Origin: SB11 sp965222995
GTDB lineage: Bacteria > Bacteroidota > Bacteroidia > UBA8524
Length of the DNA stretch: 64,000 nt
NCBI GenBank assembly: GCA_965222995.1
Contig: OZ244977.1
Location: 1,984,001-2,048,000, forward strand
Direction of reading: 5' to 3'
Each line of letters starts with the position of its first letter. Within the stretch, counting starts at the first letter, position 1. The notes beneath the pieces are model-generated. The model had not been told where the DNA came from, searched no databases, and saw only the letters and a list, made by a program, of their open reading frames with translations. The translations under genes were made by a program, and so were the position numbers. Of this stretch, positions 57,901 to 64,000 are shown piece by piece.

Positions 57901-60154
57901 TCTTCATGTTTTAAGAGTGTCTGATAATGATATTGATTCTTCTTTAATGGTAGATACTGTACCCTGCATTCAGGGGTCTGCTGTTACCCTGCACGGCGAT
58001 GATTTTTTGAATAAATTTTACGAATGGGAATGGAGCGAGGATGGCGCACAATGGACTTTTATCCCAGGGCAATATGACTCTCTTTTGACCTATACGATGC
58101 CGAAAGACAGCGTGTTTTTCAGAAGGCGCGTGATCAATAATGACCTTTCCTGCTATTTTTACAGCAATGCCATTAAGGTAAAGTCTACTATTTATATTGA
58201 AATGCACCCTGAAGACCAGTTTGATTGTCAGGGTACTGGTTATGGTTTTGGGGTTAGTGTTCACAACCCTAACGGTGATACTATAACGTATCAATGGCAA
58301 TATAAACTTATTGACTCAACTACATGGTGGGATAGTTACACAACTCCCTCATTTACAGAAGGGGGCAGTCCTGCAACAGACAGCACTAAATTCAGGTGCA
58401 TTGTTTCTACCCCATGCGGCGATATCTATTCGGACTCTGCTTTGTTACTTTTTGACAATGTGGCAACTTTTACCCTGCATCCGCAATCTGCATTGGCAGA
58501 CGAAGAAGGCAGCGTTATTTTTAGTGCTGCTGCCAATAGTAAATCCCAAACTACTTTTCAGTGGTATCATAGCTACGATAATGGCGACGTCTTTTATGAG
58601 TTGCCTGATGAAACTAACGATTCGCTAATACTGACGGATTTGTCTCTATGCCAGCACCTGTATCAATATAAAGTTGGAATTCGAAATGCATGTTCTGATG
58701 TTTACGGTACTTCTATAAGTGATACCGCCACCTTAACTGTTACCCAAACCCGATTTGCCGATGCATGGATGAAAGACGGTAAATGGGATGATGCTACAGA
58801 ACCGAATATTGTGGATTCCAGCATTTATAATTCTCCTGACATTTGGAACAGAAGACCGGGTTCTTCTTATGATACTATTCATGAAAACCCTGATTATGAT
58901 ACGGCTAATGCAAACCTTCTGTATTACAGGGTTAGAAATGACGGGGTTGATACAACGAAAGGTGGTGAGGAGCTGTATCTGTACTGGACGTTAGCTGGTC
59001 TGGGTGAAAAATGGCCGGATAAGTGGACGGATAATCCGTCTAATTACTATAACCATTTATGCAGTGGAAGCCTCTACGGCAATTCTTATCCTGAAGGCGG
59101 TGAGATAAACTCTATTCCCATCCCATTGCCTCCTATTCCTCCCGGAGGTGAGATTATTGATACTATCAGCTGGTTTCCGCCTAACCCCTATTGGTACTGT
59201 GTCAATGTAAACGGTTCTCCTCAATTCCCCACTGAAAAAGGAATTTGCCTGTTAGCCAGAATTCAGACCTGTGATCTGGACTCTTTCGGAATGACCCGTA
59301 AAGAAGGCTCTTTAATCGGTCCGAATGTGAGGAACAACAATAATATTGTTACAAAAAACATTACTGTTACCAATTTTAACAATATCAAGAAATCCGGCAA
59401 TACCAACTGGATTACCTTTAGGAATGTCAATAGTGACGACCCTTGTGATACGGTGAGGTTTACAGCTTTAGACCCGTCTTACTTTCTGGCTGGAAGCGTT
59501 ACTATTTACATCGACGACTACTTGCTGGCAGGCTGGCAGACTGGTGGCGCGACAGGCTCTGGTTTTACCCTTATCGATTCCAATACATTTACAGTAAGTT
59601 CTTCTGTCCCTTTTGTGCTGGATAATGTTTGTGTTGACGATACCACCAACGCCAATATTGGTGTTAAATTTGACATTGATTCCATGTATACTTGGCTGGA
59701 AGATGAGAGCTACTACTTTACTCTGCGCCAGATTGGCTACTTTACGAATGAAGAAAATGGCGGTTATGATTTTCAGGTTAACTTAACCGATGAGGCACCT
59801 GGCTTTATTTTACCTGTTCAACCCAAAGAAGATGATGCTTCTAATAGCATGGATAAGGAGTTTTCTGCTGGTGATTTAAATGCCGATGATGCGGTAAAAG
59901 GCTTTAAAGTCTACCCTAACCCCTTCACTCAATCATTGAATATCGAGTTTTTTATGGTGCAGGAAGGAGTTGTGAAACTGATGCTTACTGATATGCTGGG
60001 TAAACCTGTAGCGGTGATTTCCGACAGGTATTTTGATAAAGGACAACAAAAGGTGAGCTTTTTAAGTAAGAACCTTTCTGCGGGGATGTATTTCCTAACG
60101 GTGGATGCCCCTGACTTGAAACGAAAAGTTAAAGTTATCTTGCAAACTCACTAA
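54965..60154 (+). CDS. Secreted M43-type metalloprotease with propeller, PKD and T9SS domains, 1729 aa
   Basis: Signal peptide (residues 1-23, ending LKAQ), then a pappalysin-type (M43) zinc protease domain: HEVGHYLGLLH (His240, Glu241, His244, His250) and the Met-turn region NLTNYMGYAND. A WYFGNSAGLRF propeller-type domain homologous to the two upstream genes begins near Trp455. A PKD-like segment (FFGDGDSSSQ, near 860), Ig-like repeats, and a C-terminal T9SS type-A sorting domain (KVYPNPFTQSLNIEF) follow. It would be exported to the surface or medium to cut host or environmental proteins. A terminator follows. Confidence 0.9.
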   Translation: MKKLIEQVGLVVLCLLATITLKAQTDSCGSEWLQTHYNSQDSSFWLMKKAIANRVEHYRQNKNKIINQFRFGPEGNEQDLVAGNCNKTTYLIPVVVHIDTTDTATNISDAQVQHQIDILNEAFDTAKIQFCLAQKRPDGSSFSGITRIGGANTSNKLDLQISQLAQLAYYSPTQYLNIYVVKDILTAAGVSSGVTGYNNVYPGQNGIDGVVVKYDRFGDASNCVGCNTLVSYSRGGVLVHEVGHYLGLLHTFQGDCSGIDSATCGILGDYCCDTRPQDGAVFACPTTPQQSCPTYHLSIFDNLTNYMGYANDTCLDEFTPDQIDLMHSTLEGPRSSLVNPISVNAKALSCCMNSPFFTVDNTLLCFNDTVTFTALEYSSSVKYRWIIADSNGTVIQDTLDSTTHIYKHFFSQINRYDITLQLIFGTNNDTVTFGRKGFIEKLDCSKPLQSIHANWYFGNSAGLRFTTAGAFRDIQPSQTQPNINTTEGTFGTSNIYGKRLFYAGALPIFDTAFNLQFEIDVYDEDYTVVSNAPLIGLGDASQGGVLVPMPGDGSKYYIFSVSDLTGFYYSIFDTTLNSGLGDIDTSFKNIPVPPPSGSDSVEFNGIFSHHVGEVITAIPKCNGTDYWILVVDYSNSANGQKLAVYSLTSSGLSFHSFLPFTVAPQGGIKVSPDGTRIAAPPHILDFNKSTATASIIRSIPTVNSYTFWSSSFSPNSNVFYYLQADSNSAPTSKLIQVDLLSSDSSTQFKEIGQFIHPNYMALQLAPDNKIYLSRLGVGQLAVIDAPDSIITVSSPNKCGFSNDGPLLSSGGLGGECIQGLPNNVDAKYPSEVPLSFAHKDSACSVISFRPNNCCATTYKWFFGDGDSSSQKSPEHTYATEGLYSVQLIVDGSDTVTLPVKIGIDKPVIAGNDTVSCMDEVIYTYSIANPNDYLTYDWAIDDGTIQLVDNLNNATVNWTGNGWIYLTAENERTGCLSKDSLHVLRVSDNDIDSSLMVDTVPCIQGSAVTLHGDDFLNKFYEWEWSEDGAQWTFIPGQYDSLLTYTMPKDSVFFRRRVINNDLSCYFYSNAIKVKSTIYIEMHPEDQFDCQGTGYGFGVSVHNPNGDTITYQWQYKLIDSTTWWDSYTTPSFTEGGSPATDSTKFRCIVSTPCGDIYSDSALLLFDNVATFTLHPQSALADEEGSVIFSAAANSKSQTTFQWYHSYDNGDVFYELPDETNDSLILTDLSLCQHLYQYKVGIRNACSDVYGTSISDTATLTVTQTRFADAWMKDGKWDDATEPNIVDSSIYNSPDIWNRRPGSSYDTIHENPDYDTANANLLYYRVRNDGVDTTKGGEELYLYWTLAGLGEKWPDKWTDNPSNYYNHLCSGSLYGNSYPEGGEINSIPIPLPPIPPGGEIIDTISWFPPNPYWYCVNVNGSPQFPTEKGICLLARIQTCDLDSFGMTRKEGSLIGPNVRNNNNIVTKNITVTNFNNIKKSGNTNWITFRNVNSDDPCDTVRFTALDPSYFLAGSVTIYIDDYLLAGWQTGGATGSGFTLIDSNTFTVSSSVPFVLDNVCVDDTTNANIGVKFDIDSMYTWLEDESYYFTLRQIGYFTNEENGGYDFQVNLTDEAPGFILPVQPKEDDASNSMDKEFSAGDLNADDAVKGFKVYPNPFTQSLNIEFFMVQEGVVKLMLTDMLGKPVAVISDRYFDKGQQKVSFLSKNLSAGMYFLTVDAPDLKRKVKVILQTH

Positions 60155-60186
60155 TTTGTTTGATTGACATGTAGTGTGTATTACCA

Positions 60187-60211
60187 ACAGCCGTATCTTA
60201 GATACGGCTGT
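60187..60211. terminator. Bidirectional terminator after the protease gene
   Basis: ACAGCCGTATC and GATACGGCTGT pair perfectly around TTA, followed by TTTTT on the plus strand. It lies 32 bases past the protease stop and three bases from the stop of the leftward gene at 60214. Confidence 0.88.
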
Positions 60212-60213
60212 TT

Positions 60214-61269
60214 TTATTGAATTAACAACCTGTTCAAAATGATTCCTAATGGTCTAATATCTTTTCCACACAAAACTGGGTTTCTGCCACTATCTTTTGT
60301 GATTTCAAGGGCTTTATAATTGGGGTCAGATTCTAATATTTTTTGAAGCCGTATGGTGGTTGTTTTGGACATACCGACAAAGATTAACCGCTTATCTGTC
60401 AGGTAAAGTTCTCCCTCATCTATCAAGCGGTATTCTTTACCTATTGGTGTAACAGGTAAAAAACCAAGATATTCCTCTCCATGTAAATAGGTAGAATAAG
60501 TCGAGCTTCTGTCTGACCTTAATTCAAACCAATACATTTCAGGCAAATACAAATGACATTTTTCTTCTTTATATAACTTTATATCACAGTCTACCTCTGG
60601 TAATGGTAAGTTTTCAAGCGCCCAGTAATTCTTATATTTTTCAAACACCTCTTTTGAACTGCCTTCTAATTTCAAATCTATGTTCAGGCTTTTGGCTATG
60701 GCTTGCAGCTCTTTTTCTTCTTCGGGTGAGATTTTCTCATCTTTGATTATTTCTGCGACAAAGCGATTCATATAAGTTTCCCTTGCTTCTCCTGATATTT
60801 TTTGCGCTATTTCTGTGGGTAAATACAATTGCTCTTCTAATTGTTTTAAGAACTGCTCTTCTTCTTTACTAAGCCTGCCATCTGCTACAGCTTCATGATA
60901 AGCTTCATTATAAACTGATTTTCCTACTTTCTGGTGGAGTGTTTGAACCGTTCTATCTGAAAACGAAAATAGTTTTTTTAGGTGCTGTAAGTCTTGTATT
61001 TCTGCTTCTGACAGGTGTTTGTCTTGCAAACAATAGTTCAAATAGACGGCATAAAACTCTTGTAAATTCAGCACGAATTCATTTGCAATTCTGATGCTGT
61101 AACGTGTTTGTATATCTTCTATTTCTTCTTTTCGTATTTCTGTAATGGGTTTGCTTGCCAAGCAGTTATTTAACTCGATTACAGCATTTTCCTGCGGTTC
61201 TTGCTTAAATACCCATTGCAAGAGGCTTTGTTTCTTTAAGGGTACGACTCTATACGGTGTATTTTGCAT
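60214..61269 (-). CDS. TerB-like helical domain plus PH-like domain protein, 351 aa
   Basis: Residues about 65-215 contain three helical repeats with acidic loops of the TerB type (AVADGRLSKEEEQFLKQLEE, and EIIKDEKISPEEEKELQAIAKSL), which can bind divalent metal. The C-terminal part (about 225-345, GELYLTDKRLIFVGMSKTTTIRL) has the strand pattern of a bacterial PH-like domain. No catalytic motif or signal peptide is seen. It starts two bases after the stop of the next gene upstream and is probably in its operon. Confidence 0.75.
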   Translation of the reverse strand: MQNTPYRVVPLKKQSLLQWVFKQEPQENAVIELNNCLASKPITEIRKEEIEDIQTRYSIRIANEFVLNLQEFYAVYLNYCLQDKHLSEAEIQDLQHLKKLFSFSDRTVQTLHQKVGKSVYNEAYHEAVADGRLSKEEEQFLKQLEEQLYLPTEIAQKISGEARETYMNRFVAEIIKDEKISPEEEKELQAIAKSLNIDLKLEGSSKEVFEKYKNYWALENLPLPEVDCDIKLYKEEKCHLYLPEMYWFELRSDRSSTYSTYLHGEEYLGFLPVTPIGKEYRLIDEGELYLTDKRLIFVGMSKTTTIRLQKILESDPNYKALEITKDSGRNPVLCGKDIRPLGIILNRLLIQ

Positions 61270-61271
61270 AG

Positions 61272-62204
61272 CTAATATTTTCGATAGGTTTCATATACAG
61301 GGTCATTCCAGTTGCACACGCCTCCATGATGGGAACAAGCCCCCCTCCCTTTTGCATTGGAGGTAGACCCATCACAGCATCGGGTCACGTAATAGGCTAC
61401 CCGCCTGCGCAACGGATTGATTTTATCGTGTAATTCCTCTGCACCTGAATACCCCAACTTTATGGCTCTTTTAAGGTCACGAACTGCTTCTCTTGTTTCT
61501 CCTTTAATATGAAGACAAACAGCCCTTTTATACAATAAATCAGCTTTATTGTTACTGTATTGTAAATATGTTTCTATTTTAGGTAAGACCTGCCGATATT
61601 TTTTTCTCTTAAAAAGTTCGTCAATTTCGCTTTGAATAATAGCGTCTGATAGTCTTTCTATTACTAGCTTTTCTTCAGTATCTATTGCAAACCTATTTAG
61701 TTGTGTAAGTTCTTCTTGTGCTTTCGGGTATTCCTTTTTTTCTATAAGGTCTACTACTACGTTTCGGTAATACTCAAAGCTGTCTTTGGCTTGTTGTCTC
61801 TCCTTTTGTTGTTCTTCTTCTGCTGCCTTTTTTTGGGCGGCTATGGCTTGTTCTTTTTTTAATAATGCTTGTTCGTGTTCTAAATAGTTATTGATAAGCG
61901 GCAGTGATATTATGAATAGCACTCCTGTTGCTATATAGGATATTTTTGGAGTCAGTTGGAATACCAGCTTTTTTTCGAGTAACGCTATTAATGGTGGAAT
62001 ATTAACGAAGATGATTGTTCCAAATATCAATAGCAACCAAAGTGATTTTATGAAGGCTAATGCAGTTAGGATGTATATCAAGCCGATTACCCAGCCTAAT
62101 ATTCTATGCCCTATATGTCGCTTACTGTTTCCGTAAATTTGTCCTTTGTAGTCTTCCTGTAATACCCGGTATTCTTTTGCTATGAGATGCGGAACATACT
62201 TCAT
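61272..62204 (-). CDS. Membrane protein with TPR-like region and DUF3761-like tail, 310 aa
   Basis: Three hydrophobic segments in residues about 35-110 are followed by a charged linker, a TPR-like helical region (about 140-265, ADLLYKRAVCLHIKGETREAVRDL) and a C-terminal stretch CCDGSTSNAKGRGACSHHGG, which resembles the Cys/His core of DUF3761. The order suggests a sensor or scaffold. Its role with the TerB-like partner is unknown, and the two genes are separated by two bases. Confidence 0.7.
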   Translation of the reverse strand: MKYVPHLIAKEYRVLQEDYKGQIYGNSKRHIGHRILGWVIGLIYILTALAFIKSLWLLLIFGTIIFVNIPPLIALLEKKLVFQLTPKISYIATGVLFIISLPLINNYLEHEQALLKKEQAIAAQKKAAEEEQQKERQQAKDSFEYYRNVVVDLIEKKEYPKAQEELTQLNRFAIDTEEKLVIERLSDAIIQSEIDELFKRKKYRQVLPKIETYLQYSNNKADLLYKRAVCLHIKGETREAVRDLKRAIKLGYSGAEELHDKINPLRRRVAYYVTRCCDGSTSNAKGRGACSHHGGVCNWNDPVYETYRKY

Positions 62205-62357
62205 ACAATTAATAGCTTTTTGAAGTGCTAATATACCTTTTTTTCCGACTTCTTCCTTTCGGCTTTTCTACAAAGCGAGAGGAAGTTTAAAGTGATAAAG
62301 CCTTTCCGTTTGAAAGATAAATAAGCAAGGGATAAGGCTTTGCCGCTTTGTCGGCGC

Positions 62358-62387
62358 AAAAAGCAGTCTTCTTTCAGGCTGCTTTTT
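62358..62387 (-). terminator. Terminator after the ArdC-N-like gene
   Basis: AAAAAGCAG (62358-62366) and CTGCTTTTT (62379-62387) pair around a 12-base loop. On the minus strand a CTGCTTTTT run ends it, 34 bases past the stop at 62421. Confidence 0.75.
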
Positions 62388-62420
62388 ACAGGTGTCTTGC
62401 ATGGTGGCGCATGGTTAGAC

Positions 62421-62870
62421 CTAATACACCAACGGTTCTAAATCATTGGCTTGCTCGTCTTGCTGCTCGGTTTCTGGTTCTTGGTTTTCTTCATTGCTTT
62501 CGGGTTCTATTTTGCTGACTTGGGCATTGCTGAATAAATAGGCTATCGGGAAGTATTTTAGCATTTCATCAATGTCTTCTTCATTCTGTCCTTCTTCTAT
62601 CGGCTTTTGTATTTGCTTGGGTTTTGCCCAAAGTAAAAAAGCTTTTTTGCCTTTGTTGATATGATAGCCTTCTTTTTTCCATTGCCTAAAACTCTTAAAC
62701 TCTCGGTGTATGTCGTCTTTATAGAGGGTTTCCATTATCGCATCGTTGATGGTGAAAAATGTACCGTCTTCTACCAGGTCTTTGACTTCGAGGCTTATTA
62801 GTTTCAGGTTTTCTCTCGCGATGTCTATCGGGCGTTTTTTTTCTTGGGTGTTGGTTTTACTGCTGTCCAT
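62421..62870 (-). CDS. ArdC N-terminal-like protein (ssDNA-binding/antirestriction type), 149 aa
   Basis: The pattern FRQWKKEGYHINKGKKAFLLWAKPKQ then YFPIAYLFSNAQV follows the N-terminal single-strand DNA-binding domain of ArdC-like antirestriction proteins. The C-terminal peptidase part is absent and replaced by an acidic Glu/Gln-rich tail. Such proteins are carried by conjugative elements and can shield incoming DNA. It overlaps the next gene upstream by 14 bases. Confidence 0.75.
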   Translation of the reverse strand: MDSSKTNTQEKKRPIDIARENLKLISLEVKDLVEDGTFFTINDAIMETLYKDDIHREFKSFRQWKKEGYHINKGKKAFLLWAKPKQIQKPIEEGQNEEDIDEMLKYFPIAYLFSNAQVSKIEPESNEENQEPETEQQDEQANDLEPLVY

Positions 62871-63168
62871 TGTCTGTTGTTTTTATGTTTTCTTGTATGT
62901 GTTGTTGGATTTGCCTTTCTGTTTTGGCAAGCCTTTTTTGATAGCTCTTGTTAAGTGTTTTCAAGACTTTTTTCAGGCTTTTATGATGCTTTATTTTAAG
63001 GGTTTTCCTCTCTGTGTTTTGTATCAGGATTTCATATTGTTTGAGTTGCTCCTCATTTGTAAAGTTGAGTAGACTATCTATGTGGTCTGCTTTAACCATT
63101 ATTTTTTCCCTTTTGCTCATAAGGCAATAGAGTTTATCTAATGGATTGTTTAATTGCTGTGTTTTCAT
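62857..63168 (-). CDS. Small basic helical protein, 103 aa
   Basis: A Lys/Gln-rich protein that is helical throughout (LIQNTERKTLKIKHHKSLKKVLKTL). No family is recognised. It overlaps the downstream ArdC-N-like gene by 14 bases, so the two are coupled. Confidence 0.6.
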   Translation of the reverse strand: MKTQQLNNPLDKLYCLMSKREKIMVKADHIDSLLNFTNEEQLKQYEILIQNTERKTLKIKHHKSLKKVLKTLNKSYQKRLAKTERQIQQHIQENIKTTDNGQQ

Positions 63169-63183
63169 GTTAAGGGACTTTTA

Positions 63184-63207
63184 AAGCCCGCCACTTTTAG
63201 CGGGCTT
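63184..63207 (-). terminator. Terminator after the gene at 63223
   Basis: AAGCCCGC (63184-63191) and GCGGGCTT (63200-63207) pair around an 8-base loop. On the minus strand the tail is only TTTAAAAG, so termination may be partial and read on into the next gene. Confidence 0.6.
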
Positions 63208-63222
63208 GTTGTTGGTTGGTTT

Positions 63223-63696
63223 TTAGTTGTGGGTGTATGCCAAGATTTTTTGGTCGTACATGGCTATTTTGCTTTCTACTCGTTTGATTAAATCGAGGTG
63301 CAGCTCACGCACTAACACTGGGGCATCTATTTCGTAGTTTTCTCCATCTCTGTCCATTAATTCGATTTTTATCCAGTCATTTTTGGTATTTTCAAATTCC
63401 AACAGGTCTTCGTCGTCAATTTCTAAGCTGTTTATTTTGGTGAGGTGCTTTGCCAATATTCTGCGGTTTCTGATAAGTTTTTCTAAGCCTTCAAAGTGCT
63501 TTAGTTCTTCTTCGATGGTTTTGGGCTTAGGGGGCAATTCCACCACTTTTGGAGCGGTGGGTTCTTGCTTGGGTTCTGCTTTCTTTTCCTCTGCCTTTGG
63601 CGGGGTTGTTTTGCCGCCTGCTGTTTTTGTTGTCATTCCGTTTTTAGGGGTCGTTACTTCCTTCGCGCCGCCTTTTGTGTTTGTTTTGTTTTCCAT
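63223..63696 (-). CDS. Conserved element protein, 157 aa
   Basis: A disordered N-terminal third rich in Lys, Thr and Pro (about 1-55) is followed by a helical region (EEELKHFEGLEKLIRNRRILAKHL) and a strand-rich segment (WIKIELMDRDGENYEIDAP) with a final helix. Proteins of this form occur in Bacteroidota conjugative elements, function unknown. It is the first gene of the leftward group and reads out from the structured region at 63.7-64 kb. Confidence 0.6.
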   Translation of the reverse strand: MENKTNTKGGAKEVTTPKNGMTTKTAGGKTTPPKAEEKKAEPKQEPTAPKVVELPPKPKTIEEELKHFEGLEKLIRNRRILAKHLTKINSLEIDDEDLLEFENTKNDWIKIELMDRDGENYEIDAPVLVRELHLDLIKRVESKIAMYDQKILAYTHN

Positions 63697-63725
63697 GTCT
63701 TTTTATGGTTTTTGATTTTTTAAGC

Positions 63726-63980
63726 TGTGCGGTATGGCTCTCTTCCAACACTGCACATTTCCCCCGAAGGGATAAACACAAATCCAGCGTGCGGCGGCTG
63801 AATGGTCAAGGTTGTAGGTCTGATTTTTTTGATTTCGATGCTGAAGGCTCAATCAAAAAAATCTGAATACACCGAAGGCTTTTAGACCTTGAACAAGGGG
63901 CTGGTTGAAATTTGTGTATCCCTTCGGGGTGAATAAGAGAATTATGAGGGAAAGCCGCTTAAAAGCGTTGATTTGTGCGG
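63726..63980. other. Long imperfect inverted-repeat structure at the window end
   Basis: No gene is seen in 63697-64000. Outer arms CCCCGAAGGGATA (63762-63774) and TATCCCTTCGGGG (63917-63929) are perfect, followed inward by ACACAAAT/ATTTGTGT (two extra bases in one arm) and by CCAGC/GCTGG. Inside, GATTTTTTTGATT (63822-63834) and AATCAAAAAAATC (63851-63863) form a perfect 13-base stem, with GTCAAGG/CCTTGAAC further out. The whole is flanked by direct repeats TGTGCGG at 63726 and 63974. It could be a folded RNA, an origin or a small mobile element. Confidence 0.6.
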
Positions 63981-64000
63981 CACGGCTCTTCTATGAAGTT

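Noticed and set aside
63726..63980. GTGCGG as a shared signal of several non-coding gaps (near 40741, 45183, 45248, 63726, 63789, 63974)
   Set aside because: Six bases recurring a few times, in different contexts and without common spacing, is not enough to call a motif.

Overview
The window is from a Bacteroidota genome. The evidence is type IX secretion (T9SS) type-A sorting domains on three large secreted proteins, TAnnTTTG -7 boxes, almost no Shine-Dalgarno sequences, and Bacteroidota versions of the bestrophin, SigZ, LytTR/LytS and integrase families. It is accessory DNA almost throughout, with at least two mobile segments that meet at a broken tRNA-Arg gene near 26.2 kb. No rRNA, complete tRNA or CRISPR array was seen.

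Left segment (1-26.2 kb). A leftward operon of small unknown genes and a winged-helix, replication-initiator-like protein (21-3436) faces a rightward HTH regulator (3820) across a promoter region full of TTTGAC/GTCAAA half-sites. From 16.3 kb down to 4.9 kb runs a leftward metal-efflux cluster: His-rich protein, TolC-type outer membrane channel, His-rich lipoprotein, membrane-fusion protein, CzcA/CusA-type RND pump, HMA metallochaperone, bestrophin channel, Cys-containing membrane protein, outer membrane protein, MFS exporter and a STAS-like protein. It is headed by SigZ, a 40-residue Cys-rich metallothionein-like protein and a LytTR/LytS two-component pair. Two intergenic leaders in the cluster carry matching hairpins whose stems differ but whose flanks are invariant. 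Next come an SbnA-like synthase, a MATE-like exporter and a DUF1015 protein with a DGHHR motif. Together these suggest a small 2,3-diaminopropionate-type metabolite route fed by O-phosphoserine. A MerR-like regulator, a catalytic-domain-only serine recombinase and a large serine recombinase close this segment.

Right segment (26.2 kb to the end). It starts at a 3' fragment of tRNA-Arg(TCT) followed by a tyrosine integrase, the usual layout of an integrative element end. The other end is not in the window. Then come a divergent HTH repressor with twin GCGTA-N6-TACGC operators, regulators (including a protein made of four HTH-like repeats), small unknown genes and an orphan 402-residue protein. 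A compact transfer module follows (36.1-43.9 kb): coiled-coil membrane protein, VWA-like lipoprotein, soluble TraG/VirD4-type ATPase, membrane protein, a structured intergenic region and a MOBF relaxase-helicase. No VirB4 or other type IV secretion gene is visible, so the element may be mobilizable rather than self-transmissible, or its channel genes lie outside.

At 45-50.7 kb are a DUF4365 nuclease-like/helical protein, a second tyrosine integrase of the kind common in Proteobacteria with four arm-type repeats, DUF2958 and SSB genes. At 50.9-60.2 kb are three T9SS-exported proteins. The first two share a 934-bp 3' half that differs by one base, and the first appears frameshifted at its fifth codon. 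The third is a 1729-residue M43-type metalloprotease. The window ends with leftward genes (TerB-like/PH-like, TPR/DUF3761-like, ArdC-N-like and small proteins) and an unexplained long inverted-repeat structure.
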